Below are positions 46,844 to 57,519 of a stretch of DNA of 64,000 nt, in pieces (the first letter of the stretch is position 1; each line of letters opens with the position of its first letter). The stretch is taken from the NCBI RefSeq assembly GCF_024585285.1, contig NZ_CP040755.1:3782001-3846000 (forward strand). Reading direction: 5' to 3'. The position numbers were made by a program, and so were the translations under genes. This DNA is from Colwellia sp. M166. GTDB lineage: Bacteria > Pseudomonadota > Gammaproteobacteria > Enterobacterales > Alteromonadaceae. The notes under the pieces were generated by a model. The model did not search any database. It worked only from the letters and a program-made list of their open reading frames with translations, and was not told the origin of the DNA.

Positions 46844-47704
46844 TTAATTTTCGTTTACTGCCGCAATTGCAGCATGTAAGGGCGATTGATTGAGTCCTTC
46901 TGCTACGAATGACTCTATGCCGTTTGGCAGTAAAGATTGTACGTAGCACGCGTCTTGTTTAGAGCTAAAACGTGAAAATATGCACGCACCAGTTCCAGTC
47001 ATTTGGGACGGCGCGTATTCTACCAACCAAGCCAGTAGTTTGGCAACCTCGGGGTAGTGTTTTATTACCCAAGTTTGACAATCATTATGATAATTTTCGA
47101 TATCGGCATCGTTGTAACGTATAGCGGGTGTGTCACGGGTTAAATCTTTGGCAGTGAAAACATTTTGTGTAGAAATACTGCAATTAGGTTTAGCAACTAA
47201 ATACCAATAAGTTTTTGGTGAAGCCGGGGTAAGTTGTTCGCCAATTCCTTGAGCAAAGGCAGCAAAACCATGGACAAAAATAGGTACGTCAGCACCTAAG
47301 GTAATGCCTAGCTCTGCAAGCTCAACAACCGTAAGTTGGGTCTGCCAAAGTGCATTGAGTGCTAATAATATTGTTGCAGCATTTGATGAACCGCCACCTA
47401 AGCCACCACCCATAGGGAGTAATTTTTCTAGCTTAATTTCTACGCCTTGCTGACATTGGCTATGGTCTTGTAAAAGTAAGGCCGCTTTGACGATTAAATT
47501 ATCGCTATTCTCGACCCCCGGGATTGGCGTTAATAACGTTATTGTTTTATCTTTGGTGACTTTTAAATCTAGGGTGTCATGATAGTCAAGAAATTGAAAA
47601 ACGGTTTCTAGCTGGTGGTAACCATTGTCCATTCTACCAACGATATGTAAGAACAAGTTCAGTTTTGCTGGTGAAGGAAATGAATGAAATACGTGTTTAT
47701 TCAA
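46844..47704 (-). CDS. ispE: 4-diphosphocytidyl-2-C-methyl-D-erythritol kinase
   Basis: 286 aa GHMP kinase of the MEP isoprenoid pathway. The ATP-binding motif is PMGGGLGGGSSNAA, the N-terminal signature SPAKLNLFLHIVGR, and the C-terminal motif MTGTGACIF. It lies 10 nt after lolB in the usual lolB-ispE-prs order. Confidence 0.96.
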   Translation of the reverse strand: MNKHVFHSFPSPAKLNLFLHIVGRMDNGYHQLETVFQFLDYHDTLDLKVTKDKTITLLTPIPGVENSDNLIVKAALLLQDHSQCQQGVEIKLEKLLPMGGGLGGGSSNAATILLALNALWQTQLTVVELAELGITLGADVPIFVHGFAAFAQGIGEQLTPASPKTYWYLVAKPNCSISTQNVFTAKDLTRDTPAIRYNDADIENYHNDCQTWVIKHYPEVAKLLAWLVEYAPSQMTGTGACIFSRFSSKQDACYVQSLLPNGIESFVAEGLNQSPLHAAIAAVNEN

Positions 47705-47714
47705 AACGGCCTCG

Positions 47715-48329
47715 TTAAATTTTCCATGAATGAATGGCTATTTTTATCCGTAAATCGCCTTGCGTGATCGTCAGTTGCTTAGCCAATTGATATTGACCAA
47801 TATGGTGATATTTACTGTATTTAATTAGCCATTCTTTATTGTTATAGAAACTGGTTAAAGACTCAGGTAGTTGAGTGGTTTTATGATATGTCAGTTGATC
47901 GGTCGGTAAAAATGCAATGCCTTTTAACCAATGGCTCATCGCACGTGTCGGTAAATCCAAGCCGGTTAATGAATAGATCAAATAGTCTAAGTCTTGAGTC
48001 TGGTAATGTTCGCCATCAACTTCTAAGGTGAAGTTGTCTTGTTGTTGGTTAAGTTCTAAAACTTTAATACCAAACAAGGTGGATAAATTTAATGATTCTG
48101 TTTTTTTAGCTTCGTTTTTTTGCCAATGCAGTGTTGCACTTTGGCGTGCTTGATTATTGATAAAAGCGATTTTGCCATTAATGGTCCAGCGCGTAAGTAG
48201 TGATATTTGTTTATTACGGCTGTCAATATCTTGTTTTGCTTTATTGTTTTCTACTGGCCTGTCGCTAATGCTACTACAAGCACTTAGTATACTGGCAAAA
48301 AATAGAACAATGAGAGACTTGCTGAGCAT
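47715..48329 (-). CDS. lolB: Outer-membrane lipoprotein insertion protein LolB
   Basis: 204 aa lipoprotein; lipobox LSAC with the acylated Cys at residue 18. WTINGKIAF and the hydrophobic cradle segments are LolB-like, and WLKGIAFLPTD matches the family's lipid-site region. It receives lipoproteins from LolA at the outer membrane. Divergent from hemA across 278 nt, as in E. coli. Confidence 0.92.
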   Translation of the reverse strand: MLSKSLIVLFFASILSACSSISDRPVENNKAKQDIDSRNKQISLLTRWTINGKIAFINNQARQSATLHWQKNEAKKTESLNLSTLFGIKVLELNQQQDNFTLEVDGEHYQTQDLDYLIYSLTGLDLPTRAMSHWLKGIAFLPTDQLTYHKTTQLPESLTSFYNNKEWLIKYSKYHHIGQYQLAKQLTITQGDLRIKIAIHSWKI

Positions 48330-48607
48330 AGCATTCCTGAGTAATTACATTAAAAAGCTGACTTCACGAATGAAAATAATAACAAATAACCAAAACATAT
48401 AGCTAATCATTCACTCGGCGCTTTCAATTTAATGTGATATTTCGTAAAATTATCGCGATTTTTTGTCACAGATCATAGGTTTTTTTCATTGTCTGGCTGA
48501 TAATAGAGCTAACCCGTCATTAACTGCGTATAATATACGTAAATAAACTGGGTTATTCGCAGCAGACTTTGCCTGCCATTTAAATTTTTTGGATTTAATA
48601 TACTCAT

Positions 48608-49876
48608 ATGTCAATAGTTGCAGTAGGTATCAATCATAAAACCGCTCCGGTTGCCGTTAGGGAAAAAATATCTTTTAACCCTGATAACCTGAGTATGGCT
48701 TTGCAAGAGCTATTAGATTCAGCCGACTGCAAAGAAGCCGCGATTTTATCTACCTGTAATAGAACCGAACTTTATATAGTGCAAGAAGGCGATGTAAGGT
48801 TAACGCAAGAGCGTGTCGTGCGTTGGTTAGAGCAGCATCATAATGTACCTGCATCAATCATTACCCCAAGTTTATATTGGCATCAAGATCAACAAGCAGT
48901 AAATCACATGATGCGTGTGGCTTGTGGCCTAGATTCATTAGTACTTGGCGAGCCGCAAATTCTAGGACAAATGAAGCAAGCTTATAATCAAGCAAAAGCG
49001 GCTGGTTCTATGGCCTTGGTGATGGATCGACTTTTTCAACGAACTTTTGGTGTTGCTAAACAAGTTAGAACCGATACCGAAATAGGTGCAAGTGCTGTTT
49101 CAGTTGCTTTCGCAGCCGTTAATCTTGCAAAACATATTTTCGCCAGTTTGGATAAAGCCCGCGTTCTACTCGTTGGAGCAGGAGAAACTATTGAGTTGGT
49201 TGCTAAACATTTATACGAAAATAATGTTGGTCATATTACTGTCGCTAACCGTACTATAAGTCGTGCGGAGAATATGGCGAAGCAATTTGGTGCTGATGTT
49301 ATCACTCTAGCGCAAATTCCAGAAATGATGGCTAATGCCGACATCGTGATCAGCTCGACCGGTAGTACTTTGCCTATTATCGGCAAAGGTATGGTGGAGA
49401 AAGCCTTAACGAAAAGAAAGCATCGCCCAATGTTTATGGTTGATTTAGCGGTTCCGCGAGATATTGAAGAGCAAGTTTCTGATCTTGAAGATGTTTTTCT
49501 ATATACCGTTGATGACCTGCAAAACATTATTGCCAAAAATCTCGATAATCGTCGTAAAGAAGCGGTATTAGCTGAAGGCATCGTTTCTGAGCAATCAACG
49601 AGTTTTATGTCATGGCTACGAGGCTTAAATACTCAGGATACGGTGATTTCTTACCGTAAACAGTGTCTAGAAAATCGTGATTTATTGCTCGAAAAAGCGA
49701 TGCAACAATTAGCAGCAAATAAAAAGCCTGAAGCTGTCATCGCTGAACTTGCTACTAAATTAACCAATAAATTTATGCATGCCCCGACCAGTGCCATTCA
49801 ATCAGCGGCACAAGGTGGTCAGTTAGATAGACTCGTTTACTTGCGTGATATTTTCGACATTGATCACCAAGCATAG
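48608..49876 (+). CDS. hemA: Glutamyl-tRNA reductase
   Basis: 422 aa; first committed step of C5 haem synthesis. GINHKTAPVAVREK opens the protein; the nucleophilic Cys is in LSTCNRTELY, and the NADPH-binding region is VLLVGAGETIELVAKHL. It begins the hemA-prfA-prmC-sirB2-sirB1-kdsA run. A TATAAT box lies about 76 nt upstream. Confidence 0.97.
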   Translation: MSIVAVGINHKTAPVAVREKISFNPDNLSMALQELLDSADCKEAAILSTCNRTELYIVQEGDVRLTQERVVRWLEQHHNVPASIITPSLYWHQDQQAVNHMMRVACGLDSLVLGEPQILGQMKQAYNQAKAAGSMALVMDRLFQRTFGVAKQVRTDTEIGASAVSVAFAAVNLAKHIFASLDKARVLLVGAGETIELVAKHLYENNVGHITVANRTISRAENMAKQFGADVITLAQIPEMMANADIVISSTGSTLPIIGKGMVEKALTKRKHRPMFMVDLAVPRDIEEQVSDLEDVFLYTVDDLQNIIAKNLDNRRKEAVLAEGIVSEQSTSFMSWLRGLNTQDTVISYRKQCLENRDLLLEKAMQQLAANKKPEAVIAELATKLTNKFMHAPTSAIQSAAQGGQLDRLVYLRDIFDIDHQA

Positions 49877-50168
49877 TGAGGATAAAAATTAACCATCTGT
49901 ATCAATAACTCTTCCGTTTTATCAAGCCTGTATATGGATCTGCCTAGCTAACCAGCCGTCCTTAACCTGTCCATGACTTGTCTATCTTGCGGTTATTTAA
50001 TGTTGTTCCGCACGACTTTAGAGGCATGAATCTACGTCTCTAAAGCTTTTAATTTGCCTGCTGTGAGTAATTATTTATTCCATTTGCTATAAACTACTGC
50101 TAATTATCAGCCGAGTCGAATATAATGCGCGGGTAATTCATCAATTATTGACTATATAAGATCATTTA

Positions 50169-51257
50169 ATGAATAAATCTGTTTACCAAAAACTTGAAAT
50201 ACTTGTCGAACGCTTTGAAGAAGTGCAAGCGTTGCTTTCTGATCCTGAAACCATTTCTGATCAAGAAAAGTTCCAAGCTTTATCGAAAGAATTCTCACAA
50301 TTAGAAGTGGTCACTTCAGCCTTTCATGCTTATCAAGAAGCTGAAAGTGATTTTGCTACCGCTGAAGAAATGCTTAAAGATGATGATCCTGATATGCGTG
50401 AAATGGCGCAAGAAGAATTCAAAGAAGCCAAAAAAGCCGTAGAGAATATGACTGCAGAGCTACAGATATTGCTCTTGCCTCGTGATCCGAAAGACGATAA
50501 TAACTGTTTCGTTGAAATTCGTGCTGGTGCTGGCGGTGATGAAGCGGCTATTTTTGCTGGTGATTTATTCCGTATGTATAGCCGTTATGCTGAAAAGCAA
50601 GGTTGGAAAATTGAATTGATGAATTCCAATGAGAGTGAGCAGGGCGGTTTTAAAGAGATAGTTGCTAAAATTAACGGTGCGGGTGTTTATGGTCAGATGA
50701 AATATGAGTCTGGCGGTCATCGAGTACAACGTGTACCAGAAACTGAATCACAAGGGCGAGTTCATACCTCAGCTTGTACTGTGGTTGTTATGCCTGAAAT
50801 TCCAGAATCACAAGCCATCGAAATTAATAAAGCGGATTTAAAAGTGGATACTTTCCGTGCTTCAGGCGCTGGTGGTCAGCATGTTAACAAAACTGATTCC
50901 GCCATTCGTATTACTCATATCCCAAGTGGTGTGGTGGTTGAATGTCAAGATCAGCGTTCGCAACATAAGAACCGTGCACAAGCGATGTCAGTATTGCAAG
51001 CACGCTTACAACAAGCTGAAGATGAAAAGCGTCGAAGTGCTGAAGAGTCTTCACGACGTAATTTGGTGGCTAGTGGTGATCGCTCTGAGCGTATTCGTAC
51101 CTATAATTTCCCACAAGGACGGATGAGTGATCATCGTATTAACTTAACGCTTTATCGTTTGAATGAAATTATGGAAGGTAATTTACATTTGGTACTTGAG
51201 CCTATTATGCAAGAGAGTCAGGCTGATTTATTAGCAGAGTTATCTGAGCAACATTAG
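50169..51257 (+). CDS. prfA: Peptide chain release factor 1
   Basis: 362 aa. The peptidyl-hydrolysis GGQ is in [19 protein letters not shown], and the stop-codon reading loop region contains PxT as VPETESQ. It recognises UAA and UAG. Its TAG stop overlaps the GTG start of prmC by one base, so the substrate and its methylase are co-translated. The 292 nt before it contain no other gene. Confidence 0.97.
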   Translation: MNKSVYQKLEILVERFEEVQALLSDPETISDQEKFQALSKEFSQLEVVTSAFHAYQEAESDFATAEEMLKDDDPDMREMAQEEFKEAKKAVENMTAELQILLLPRDPKDDNNCFVEIRAGAGGDEAAIFAGDLFRMYSRYAEKQGWKIELMNSNESEQGGFKEIVAKINGAGVYGQMKYESGGHRVQRVPETESQGRVHTSACTVVVMPEIPESQAIEINKADLKVDTFRASGAGGQHVNKTDSAIRITHIPSGVVVECQDQRSQHKNRAQAMSVLQARLQQAEDEKRRSAEESSRRNLVASGDRSERIRTYNFPQGRMSDHRINLTLYRLNEIMEGNLHLVLEPIMQESQADLLAELSEQH

Positions 51258-52147
51258 TGTCTGAACCTGCCGTAACACCATTACTATCATTTGAAAAATT
51301 ATCATCGCTGACCATTGCTAAGTTAATTGCTTTTGGTCAGCAATTTCTGCTGCCTCATTCTGACAGCGCGAAGTTAGACACTGAAATTTTACTTTGCTTT
51401 GTGATGAATAAGTCAGCAAGTTTCTTATTAACTTGGCCAGAGCATAAGTTAACACCGCAGCAATCACAGCAATTTTCGGCGTTAATACAACGCCGAGCTC
51501 AAGGCGAACCCATTGCTTACATCGTCAAAATACGTGAGTTTTGGTCATTGCCACTGCAAGTTTCACCTGCTACCTTAATTCCGCGTCCAGATACTGAAGT
51601 ATTAGTTGAACTGGTATTAAGTCATCATCAAGATCAGATTATTCGCTGTTTAGATTTAGGTACCGGCACAGGCGCTATTGCTTTGGCGTTAGCGTCTGAA
51701 CATCCTCAATGGCAGATAGAGGCGGTAGATTATAGTCATGAGGCGGTAGCGCTTGCCAAGCGCAATGCTGATAACTTGAATTTAACTCAGGTGAATATTT
51801 ATCAAAGTGATTGGTTTAGTCAAGTATCTGGTGAAAAATGCTTTGATGTTATTGTCAGTAACCCACCGTATATCGATGAAAATGATCATCACCTTAATGA
51901 GGGCGATGTTCAGTTTGAGCCAAAAACGGCTCTGGTTGCACTCGATAATGGTTTAGCTGATATTAAAATAATTGCCCGCCAGGCGCTTAAATTTTTAAAG
52001 CTCGGTGGATTCTTGTATATTGAGCACGGTTTTGAACAAAGTCATGCTGTGCAAGCCATTTTAACCGATTTAGCTTATAGCGAAATTCAAACAATAAAAG
52101 ATTATAGTGATAACGACCGAGTTACTTGGGCTTGTTATTCAATTTAA
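51257..52147 (+). CDS. prmC: Release factor glutamine methyltransferase
   Basis: 296 aa SAM-dependent enzyme that methylates the Gln of GGQ in RF1 and RF2. The catalytic NPPY motif is in VIVSNPPYIDEN and the SAM motif LDLGTGTGAIALALA. GTG start overlapping the prfA stop. Confidence 0.96.
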   Translation: MSEPAVTPLLSFEKLSSLTIAKLIAFGQQFLLPHSDSAKLDTEILLCFVMNKSASFLLTWPEHKLTPQQSQQFSALIQRRAQGEPIAYIVKIREFWSLPLQVSPATLIPRPDTEVLVELVLSHHQDQIIRCLDLGTGTGAIALALASEHPQWQIEAVDYSHEAVALAKRNADNLNLTQVNIYQSDWFSQVSGEKCFDVIVSNPPYIDENDHHLNEGDVQFEPKTALVALDNGLADIKIIARQALKFLKLGGFLYIEHGFEQSHAVQAILTDLAYSEIQTIKDYSDNDRVTWACYSI

Positions 52148-52185
52148 ATAACCGTAATACCAATAATAATTTAATGGAGTTTATC

Positions 52186-52560
52186 GTGCTTAAACATTTA
52201 CACATGACCGTTGCTGCGATCAGTATTTTGCTTTTTACTTTTCGTTTTGCTTTAACTTTAGTTAATTCAGAAAAATTAACATTGAAATGGTTGAAAATTG
52301 CCCCACATATTGTCGATACCTTATTGCTTGGCCTTGGTATTGCTTTATCGATTAAGTTAGCGATAAACCCTGCTGAGCAATTATGGCTAGCTGAAAAATT
52401 ATTTGCTGTTGTTGCGTATATTTTCACCGGTTATTACACCTTGAAATTAGCGCGTAACCGTACCATGCAAATTATTGGCTTTTTGGGTGCTATGGGCTGG
52501 ATCATGTTAATTGTCCGTATCGCTATGAGTAAAGAAACGGTATTTTTTGCCGGTTTGTAG
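52186..52560 (+). CDS. sirB2: SirB2-family membrane protein
   Basis: 124 aa from GTG 52186, chosen because GGAG stands 7 nt upstream; the open frame extends to 52126 but overlaps prmC. Four transmembrane helices. SirB2 is conserved next to hemA-prfA-prmC; its biochemical role is undefined. Confidence 0.87.
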   Translation: MLKHLHMTVAAISILLFTFRFALTLVNSEKLTLKWLKIAPHIVDTLLLGLGIALSIKLAINPAEQLWLAEKLFAVVAYIFTGYYTLKLARNRTMQIIGFLGAMGWIMLIVRIAMSKETVFFAGL

Positions 52561-52594
52561 TAGAAATTAAAGATTTAATATTAATAGAGTATTC

Positions 52595-53395
52595 ATGAAC
52601 GATCTGTTGTTGTCAGAAATAAAGTCTGAAAAAAATGAGTTATTACAAACTTTTTTATTAGTAGAAGAGTATATTTTTGGTAAAGCAACCGATACCCAAA
52701 GTGAACTGGACGATCTGGTGGCATATTGCCAAGCTGAAACTGACGAAGTTCCAGAGCCTGTAGAACGCGCAGAAGTGTTAATTAATGCTTTGTTTATTGA
52801 TCAGTTATTTATCGATAAACAGCAGCAAAATTGGCCAGTTATTTCACATCAAGTATCGTCAGCATTAGCGCATAAGTTAATTTCACCGACCTTAAAAGCA
52901 GTGTTGATTGCTTATGTAGCTAACGCCTGTGATTGTCAGGCAGATATTGTTTTTGTGCCAGAAAAAGCCATGTTAAGAATTGTTTGCGACGAAAATTACG
53001 CCATTATTTTTGATCCCGTCACCGGTGAATCGTTGAATTGGCACGAGTTAGATAGTCGTATGAATGAAATGTCTGGCGATCCGTTTGAAATAACCTTAGA
53101 TACGATGAATCAAGAAAGCCTAGTGCTTGAGCATATCACTAGTCTAAAAACGGCATTTATACAAGAACAAGCATACGATAATGCGTTAAAATGTGTTGAT
53201 ATGCTACTGGCATTAAACCCCAATGATCCGTTTGAACGCCGTGACCGTGGCTTTTTATTACATCAGCTTGATTGTTTTAAAGTGGCTTATGATGACTATC
53301 AATATTTTGTTGAGCAATGCCCAAAAGATCCCGCAGCACAGTTATTAAAGTTACAATTAGATAAAATTTCAATTGCAGATACGGTATTACATTAA
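52595..53395 (+). CDS. sirB1: SirB1-family protein (transglutaminase-like plus TPR)
   Basis: 266 aa. The N-terminal two-thirds resemble the SirB1/YchA transglutaminase-like domain, and the C-terminus has TPR-like helices (QEQAYDNALKCVDMLLALNPNDPFERRDRGFLL). The catalytic Cys-His of true transglutaminases is not evident. It follows sirB2 by 34 nt. Function unknown. Confidence 0.85.
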   Translation: MNDLLLSEIKSEKNELLQTFLLVEEYIFGKATDTQSELDDLVAYCQAETDEVPEPVERAEVLINALFIDQLFIDKQQQNWPVISHQVSSALAHKLISPTLKAVLIAYVANACDCQADIVFVPEKAMLRIVCDENYAIIFDPVTGESLNWHELDSRMNEMSGDPFEITLDTMNQESLVLEHITSLKTAFIQEQAYDNALKCVDMLLALNPNDPFERRDRGFLLHQLDCFKVAYDDYQYFVEQCPKDPAAQLLKLQLDKISIADTVLH

Positions 53396-53479
53396 TAAAA
53401 ATTGAGTAAACGAAATACCACAAATAGTTTTAAAAATTATAAAAATAATAAATAAGTTTGAGAATTAAAAGGATAAATA

Positions 53480-54742
53480 ATGCAAGATTCTGTTATGGCT
53501 AGCGTGCCATTGATCACTAACGATGCAACTGTACTCGGTATTTTAGCACTAATTTTAGGTTTAGTATTTTATACCTCTAATAGCAGTAATGCTGCCTGTC
53601 GTTCGTTTTATAAATATGTGCCTGCACTACTTATGTGTTACTTACTACCATCACTGTTAAACACTTTTGGTATTGTTAGTGCAGAAGTTAGCCACGTTGA
53701 TGAAGTTGCAAAGTATTATTTGTTACCTGCCTGTTTGGTTTTATTAACCTTAAGTATTGACATCAAAGCGATTGCTGGGCTTGGTAGTAAAGCCGTTATT
53801 ATGTTTTTAACCGGTACCGCGGGTGTTATCATCGGTGGGCCATTAGCGCTACTTATCGTTTCAGCTATTTGGCCTGAGTTAATTGGTGTCTCTGGTCCTG
53901 ATGCCGTATGGCGTGGTATGGCCGCTCTTGCGGGGAGCTGGATTGGCGGTGGCGCTAATATGTTAGCGATGAAAGAAATCTATGGTGCTGATGGTAAAAT
54001 ATTTACCATCATGGTGACGGTTGATATTGTAGTGGCAAATATTTGGATGGCTGCTTTGCTTTATATGGCGGCAAATCATAAACGTATTGATGCCAAAAAT
54101 GGTGCTGATACCACGAGTATCGATCGACTGGTTGAAAAGGTAGAAGCGGAAAGCCGCGCGAACTCAAAACAGCCTGAGCTAAAAGACTATATGCTTATTT
54201 TAGCTGTTGGCTTAGGTGCTGCAGGTATGGCACATTTAGCCGCTGATTATTTAGTACCATTCTTTCAAAATAACTATCCTGACTTAAAGAAATTTAGTTT
54301 ACACAGCAAACTCTTTTGGATTATTGTGCTTGTTACTACTATAGGCTTAGCACTTTCTTTCACAAAAGTAAGAAAGCTAGAAGCGGTTGGTGCCTCTAAA
54401 GTGGGTAGTAGTTTCCTTTATGTGTTAGTAGCGACTATTGGTTTGCATATGGATATTACGCAAATTGTTGAAGCGCCTAAATATATGGTTATTGGTTTAA
54501 TTTGGATGGCAGTACATGTCATCTTACTCTTTGCTGTTGGCAAATTTATCAAGGCGCCGGTATTTTATTTAGCAGTGGGCAGTAAAGCTAATATTGGTGG
54601 TGCAGCATCTGCTCCTGTTATTGCTTCAGCATTTCATCCGTCACTTGCTCCTGTTGGCGTTTTATTGGCGGTATTTGGTTATGCGCTTGGCACTTACATG
54701 GCATGGTTATGTGGGCAGTTATTGAGAATTGTAGGTAGCTAA
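53480..54742 (+). CDS. DUF819-family membrane protein
   Basis: 420 aa with about 10-11 predicted helices. GMAALAGSWIGGGANMLAMKE and AVGSKANIGGAASAPVIASAF are the paired Gly-rich motifs of DUF819 (YjcL-like), probably a transporter fold with inverted repeats. The substrate is unknown. It lies between sirB1 and kdsA, which are often neighbours, so it appears to have been added to the operon. It has a ribosome site AAAAGGAT. Confidence 0.87.
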   Translation: MQDSVMASVPLITNDATVLGILALILGLVFYTSNSSNAACRSFYKYVPALLMCYLLPSLLNTFGIVSAEVSHVDEVAKYYLLPACLVLLTLSIDIKAIAGLGSKAVIMFLTGTAGVIIGGPLALLIVSAIWPELIGVSGPDAVWRGMAALAGSWIGGGANMLAMKEIYGADGKIFTIMVTVDIVVANIWMAALLYMAANHKRIDAKNGADTTSIDRLVEKVEAESRANSKQPELKDYMLILAVGLGAAGMAHLAADYLVPFFQNNYPDLKKFSLHSKLFWIIVLVTTIGLALSFTKVRKLEAVGASKVGSSFLYVLVATIGLHMDITQIVEAPKYMVIGLIWMAVHVILLFAVGKFIKAPVFYLAVGSKANIGGAASAPVIASAFHPSLAPVGVLLAVFGYALGTYMAWLCGQLLRIVGS

Positions 54743-54750
54743 AGCGATAA

Positions 54751-55617
<867 letters not shown>

Positions 55618-55649
55618 CATAAAAACGTGTTATATGATAACGGATTAAT

Positions 55650-55676
55650 AAAAAGGCGCTAATTAGCGCCTTTTTT
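55650..55676. terminator. Intrinsic terminator after kdsA
   Basis: AAAAGGCGCT, loop AATT, AGCGCCTTTTTT, about 33 nt past the kdsA stop. Confidence 0.92.
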
Positions 55677-55708
55677 GTTATTACTATTTGTTTTAAATAT
55701 CGGAAAAC

Positions 55709-55763
55709 TAATACCAATTTTACTAAGCTCTGAGTGGGATCAAACTTAATAAACTTGGTATAA
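55709..55763. repeat. Short palindromic repeat, copy 2 (MITE/REP-like)
   Basis: It has the same left half as the copy at 29649 (AATACCAATTTTACTAAG, then CTGAGTGGGA) and the same right end AAACTTGGTATAA. It differs by a short duplication, AAACTTAATAAACTT, before the right end. Confidence 0.75.
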
Positions 55764-55846
55764 CGGTTTAGATATCCATCATTAAATACAAACCTTTGAG
55801 AGATATTGAAAGTATTTGATAGAGCTAGAGAGGGGATTATGGTACA

Positions 55847-55875
55847 TGCCGTATTGTTAATGAAACAATACGGCA
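55847..55875 (-). terminator. 12-bp perfect hairpin after the symporter gene
   Basis: TGCCGTATTGTT pairs fully with AACAATACGGCA across a 5-nt loop, 12 nt beyond the symporter stop. There is no T-tract after it on the minus strand, so it may be a 3'-end stabiliser or a weak terminator. Confidence 0.6.
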
Positions 55876-55886
55876 CATTATCGTTA

Positions 55887-57227
55887 TTATTGTTTGTTTA
55901 AATGATGGAAGTCGATATCTTCGATATTTTTACCGGCGTTAGGATCGTTAAATACGGCTTCGTCAAACTGCTGTTCAGACTTACCAACAATCACGGTGAC
56001 CATGCTATCACCAGTAACATTTACTGCTGTTCGGGTCATATCTAATAAACGGTCAACACCAATAATCAAGGCAATGCCCTCGACAGGTAAACCAACTTGT
56101 TCTAACACCATCGCTAACATTATTAAGCCAACACCCGGTACTCCGGCGGTGCCAATGGAAGCTAACGTTGCCGTAAGAATTACCATTAAATAATCAGCGA
56201 GTGTTAAGTCTTGACTAAATACTTGTGCGATAAAAACCGTAGCAACACCCTGCATTATTGCGGTTCCATCCATGTTGATGGTGGCACCTAATGGTACGGT
56301 AAATGAGGCGATAGAATTTTTCACCCCCATTTTTTTCGTCGTAGTTTCCATGGTGATAGGTAATGTTGCATTACTGCTTGAGGTTGAAAAAGCAAAAATG
56401 GCGGTATCACGCATTTTCTTTAAGAAGATTATTGGGTTTAAGCCGGTTAATAATTTAAGTAATACCGGGTAAGTAACAAAAGCATGTAGTAATAAGGCAA
56501 ATACCACAACAAAAAAATATTTTAATAAATTGCCAAAAGTGCTGAGAGAAACGTCAGTAAATAAACCCGCTAATAAACAAAATACGCCATAAGGTGCAAT
56601 GTTCATTAATATTGTTACAAGGCGCATAATAACTTCGCTTAAATCTTCGAATAATGAAGCAATACGCTCACCCGCTTTACCTGAAAGCGCGATAGCGATG
56701 CCAAACAATAAAGCGAAAATAATGACTTGTAGCATATTACCTTTAGCGAAAGCGGCAAATGGGTTACTTGGAAACATTTGAATAAGCACTTGTGCAAGTG
56801 ACGGTGCTTCACGGCTAGTAAATGTAGTGCCGGCAACCATATCTACCCCTTCACCAGGGCTGATCAGTAAAGCCAGTGACATGGCAAAGCTAATGGCAAT
56901 TGCGGTTGTTAATAGATATAACCCAATGGCTTTTCCGCCTATTCTGCCAAGCTTAGTGGTATCTTTTAACGAGCAGGTACCACAAATTAATGAAACAAAG
57001 ACCAGAGGCACAACTAACATTTGTAAACTGGAGATAAATACTTGCCCACCAACCTCAAAAACACCATCAACTAAAAAACCACGTAATGAAAGGTCAAAGA
57101 GATATAAAGGAATGACGGCATCAGAGCCGTCGGGCATTAACCACTGTAAAATGGCACCAACGAGAATACCTGCAACCATACCGGTAACAATTCTGGTGGT
57201 TAAACTTGCTTGCTTTTTTTCAGTCAT
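55887..57227 (-). CDS. Dicarboxylate/amino-acid:cation symporter (DAACS family)
   Basis: 446 aa membrane protein with about eight helices and two re-entrant loops. The serine-rich hairpin is FAFSTSSSNATLPITMETT, and the substrate/cation motifs are MDGTAIMQGVATVFIAQ and GVDRLLDMTRTAVNVTGD. It imports glutamate, aspartate or C4-dicarboxylates with sodium or protons. Exact specificity cannot be read. Monocistronic. Confidence 0.93.
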   Translation of the reverse strand: MTEKKQASLTTRIVTGMVAGILVGAILQWLMPDGSDAVIPLYLFDLSLRGFLVDGVFEVGGQVFISSLQMLVVPLVFVSLICGTCSLKDTTKLGRIGGKAIGLYLLTTAIAISFAMSLALLISPGEGVDMVAGTTFTSREAPSLAQVLIQMFPSNPFAAFAKGNMLQVIIFALLFGIAIALSGKAGERIASLFEDLSEVIMRLVTILMNIAPYGVFCLLAGLFTDVSLSTFGNLLKYFFVVVFALLLHAFVTYPVLLKLLTGLNPIIFLKKMRDTAIFAFSTSSSNATLPITMETTTKKMGVKNSIASFTVPLGATINMDGTAIMQGVATVFIAQVFSQDLTLADYLMVILTATLASIGTAGVPGVGLIMLAMVLEQVGLPVEGIALIIGVDRLLDMTRTAVNVTGDSMVTVIVGKSEQQFDEAVFNDPNAGKNIEDIDFHHLNKQ

Positions 57228-57519
57228 ATTATTCTAGTTTTATTAAACGATGACTTATTATGTTGTTGCTAGGAGTATAAATCAAATGATTAAGGGCTTG
57301 GGATTGTTGATTTTAGAGATTATTTTACCAAGGTTTATTTTATAGTCAGGCAAGATTGATAATATGTCATGATTATATGTTAAATGAATACTATCGTTAC
57401 TTAGCTTTAAACTGGGTTTTATTTTTCATTACGCTGGGTGATGTGATGGACGCTCCCAATTACGGCGTCAATGCGCCAAACTGGTTAAAAACAATCAGTT
57501 AATTTAAGGAACGTCCGTC

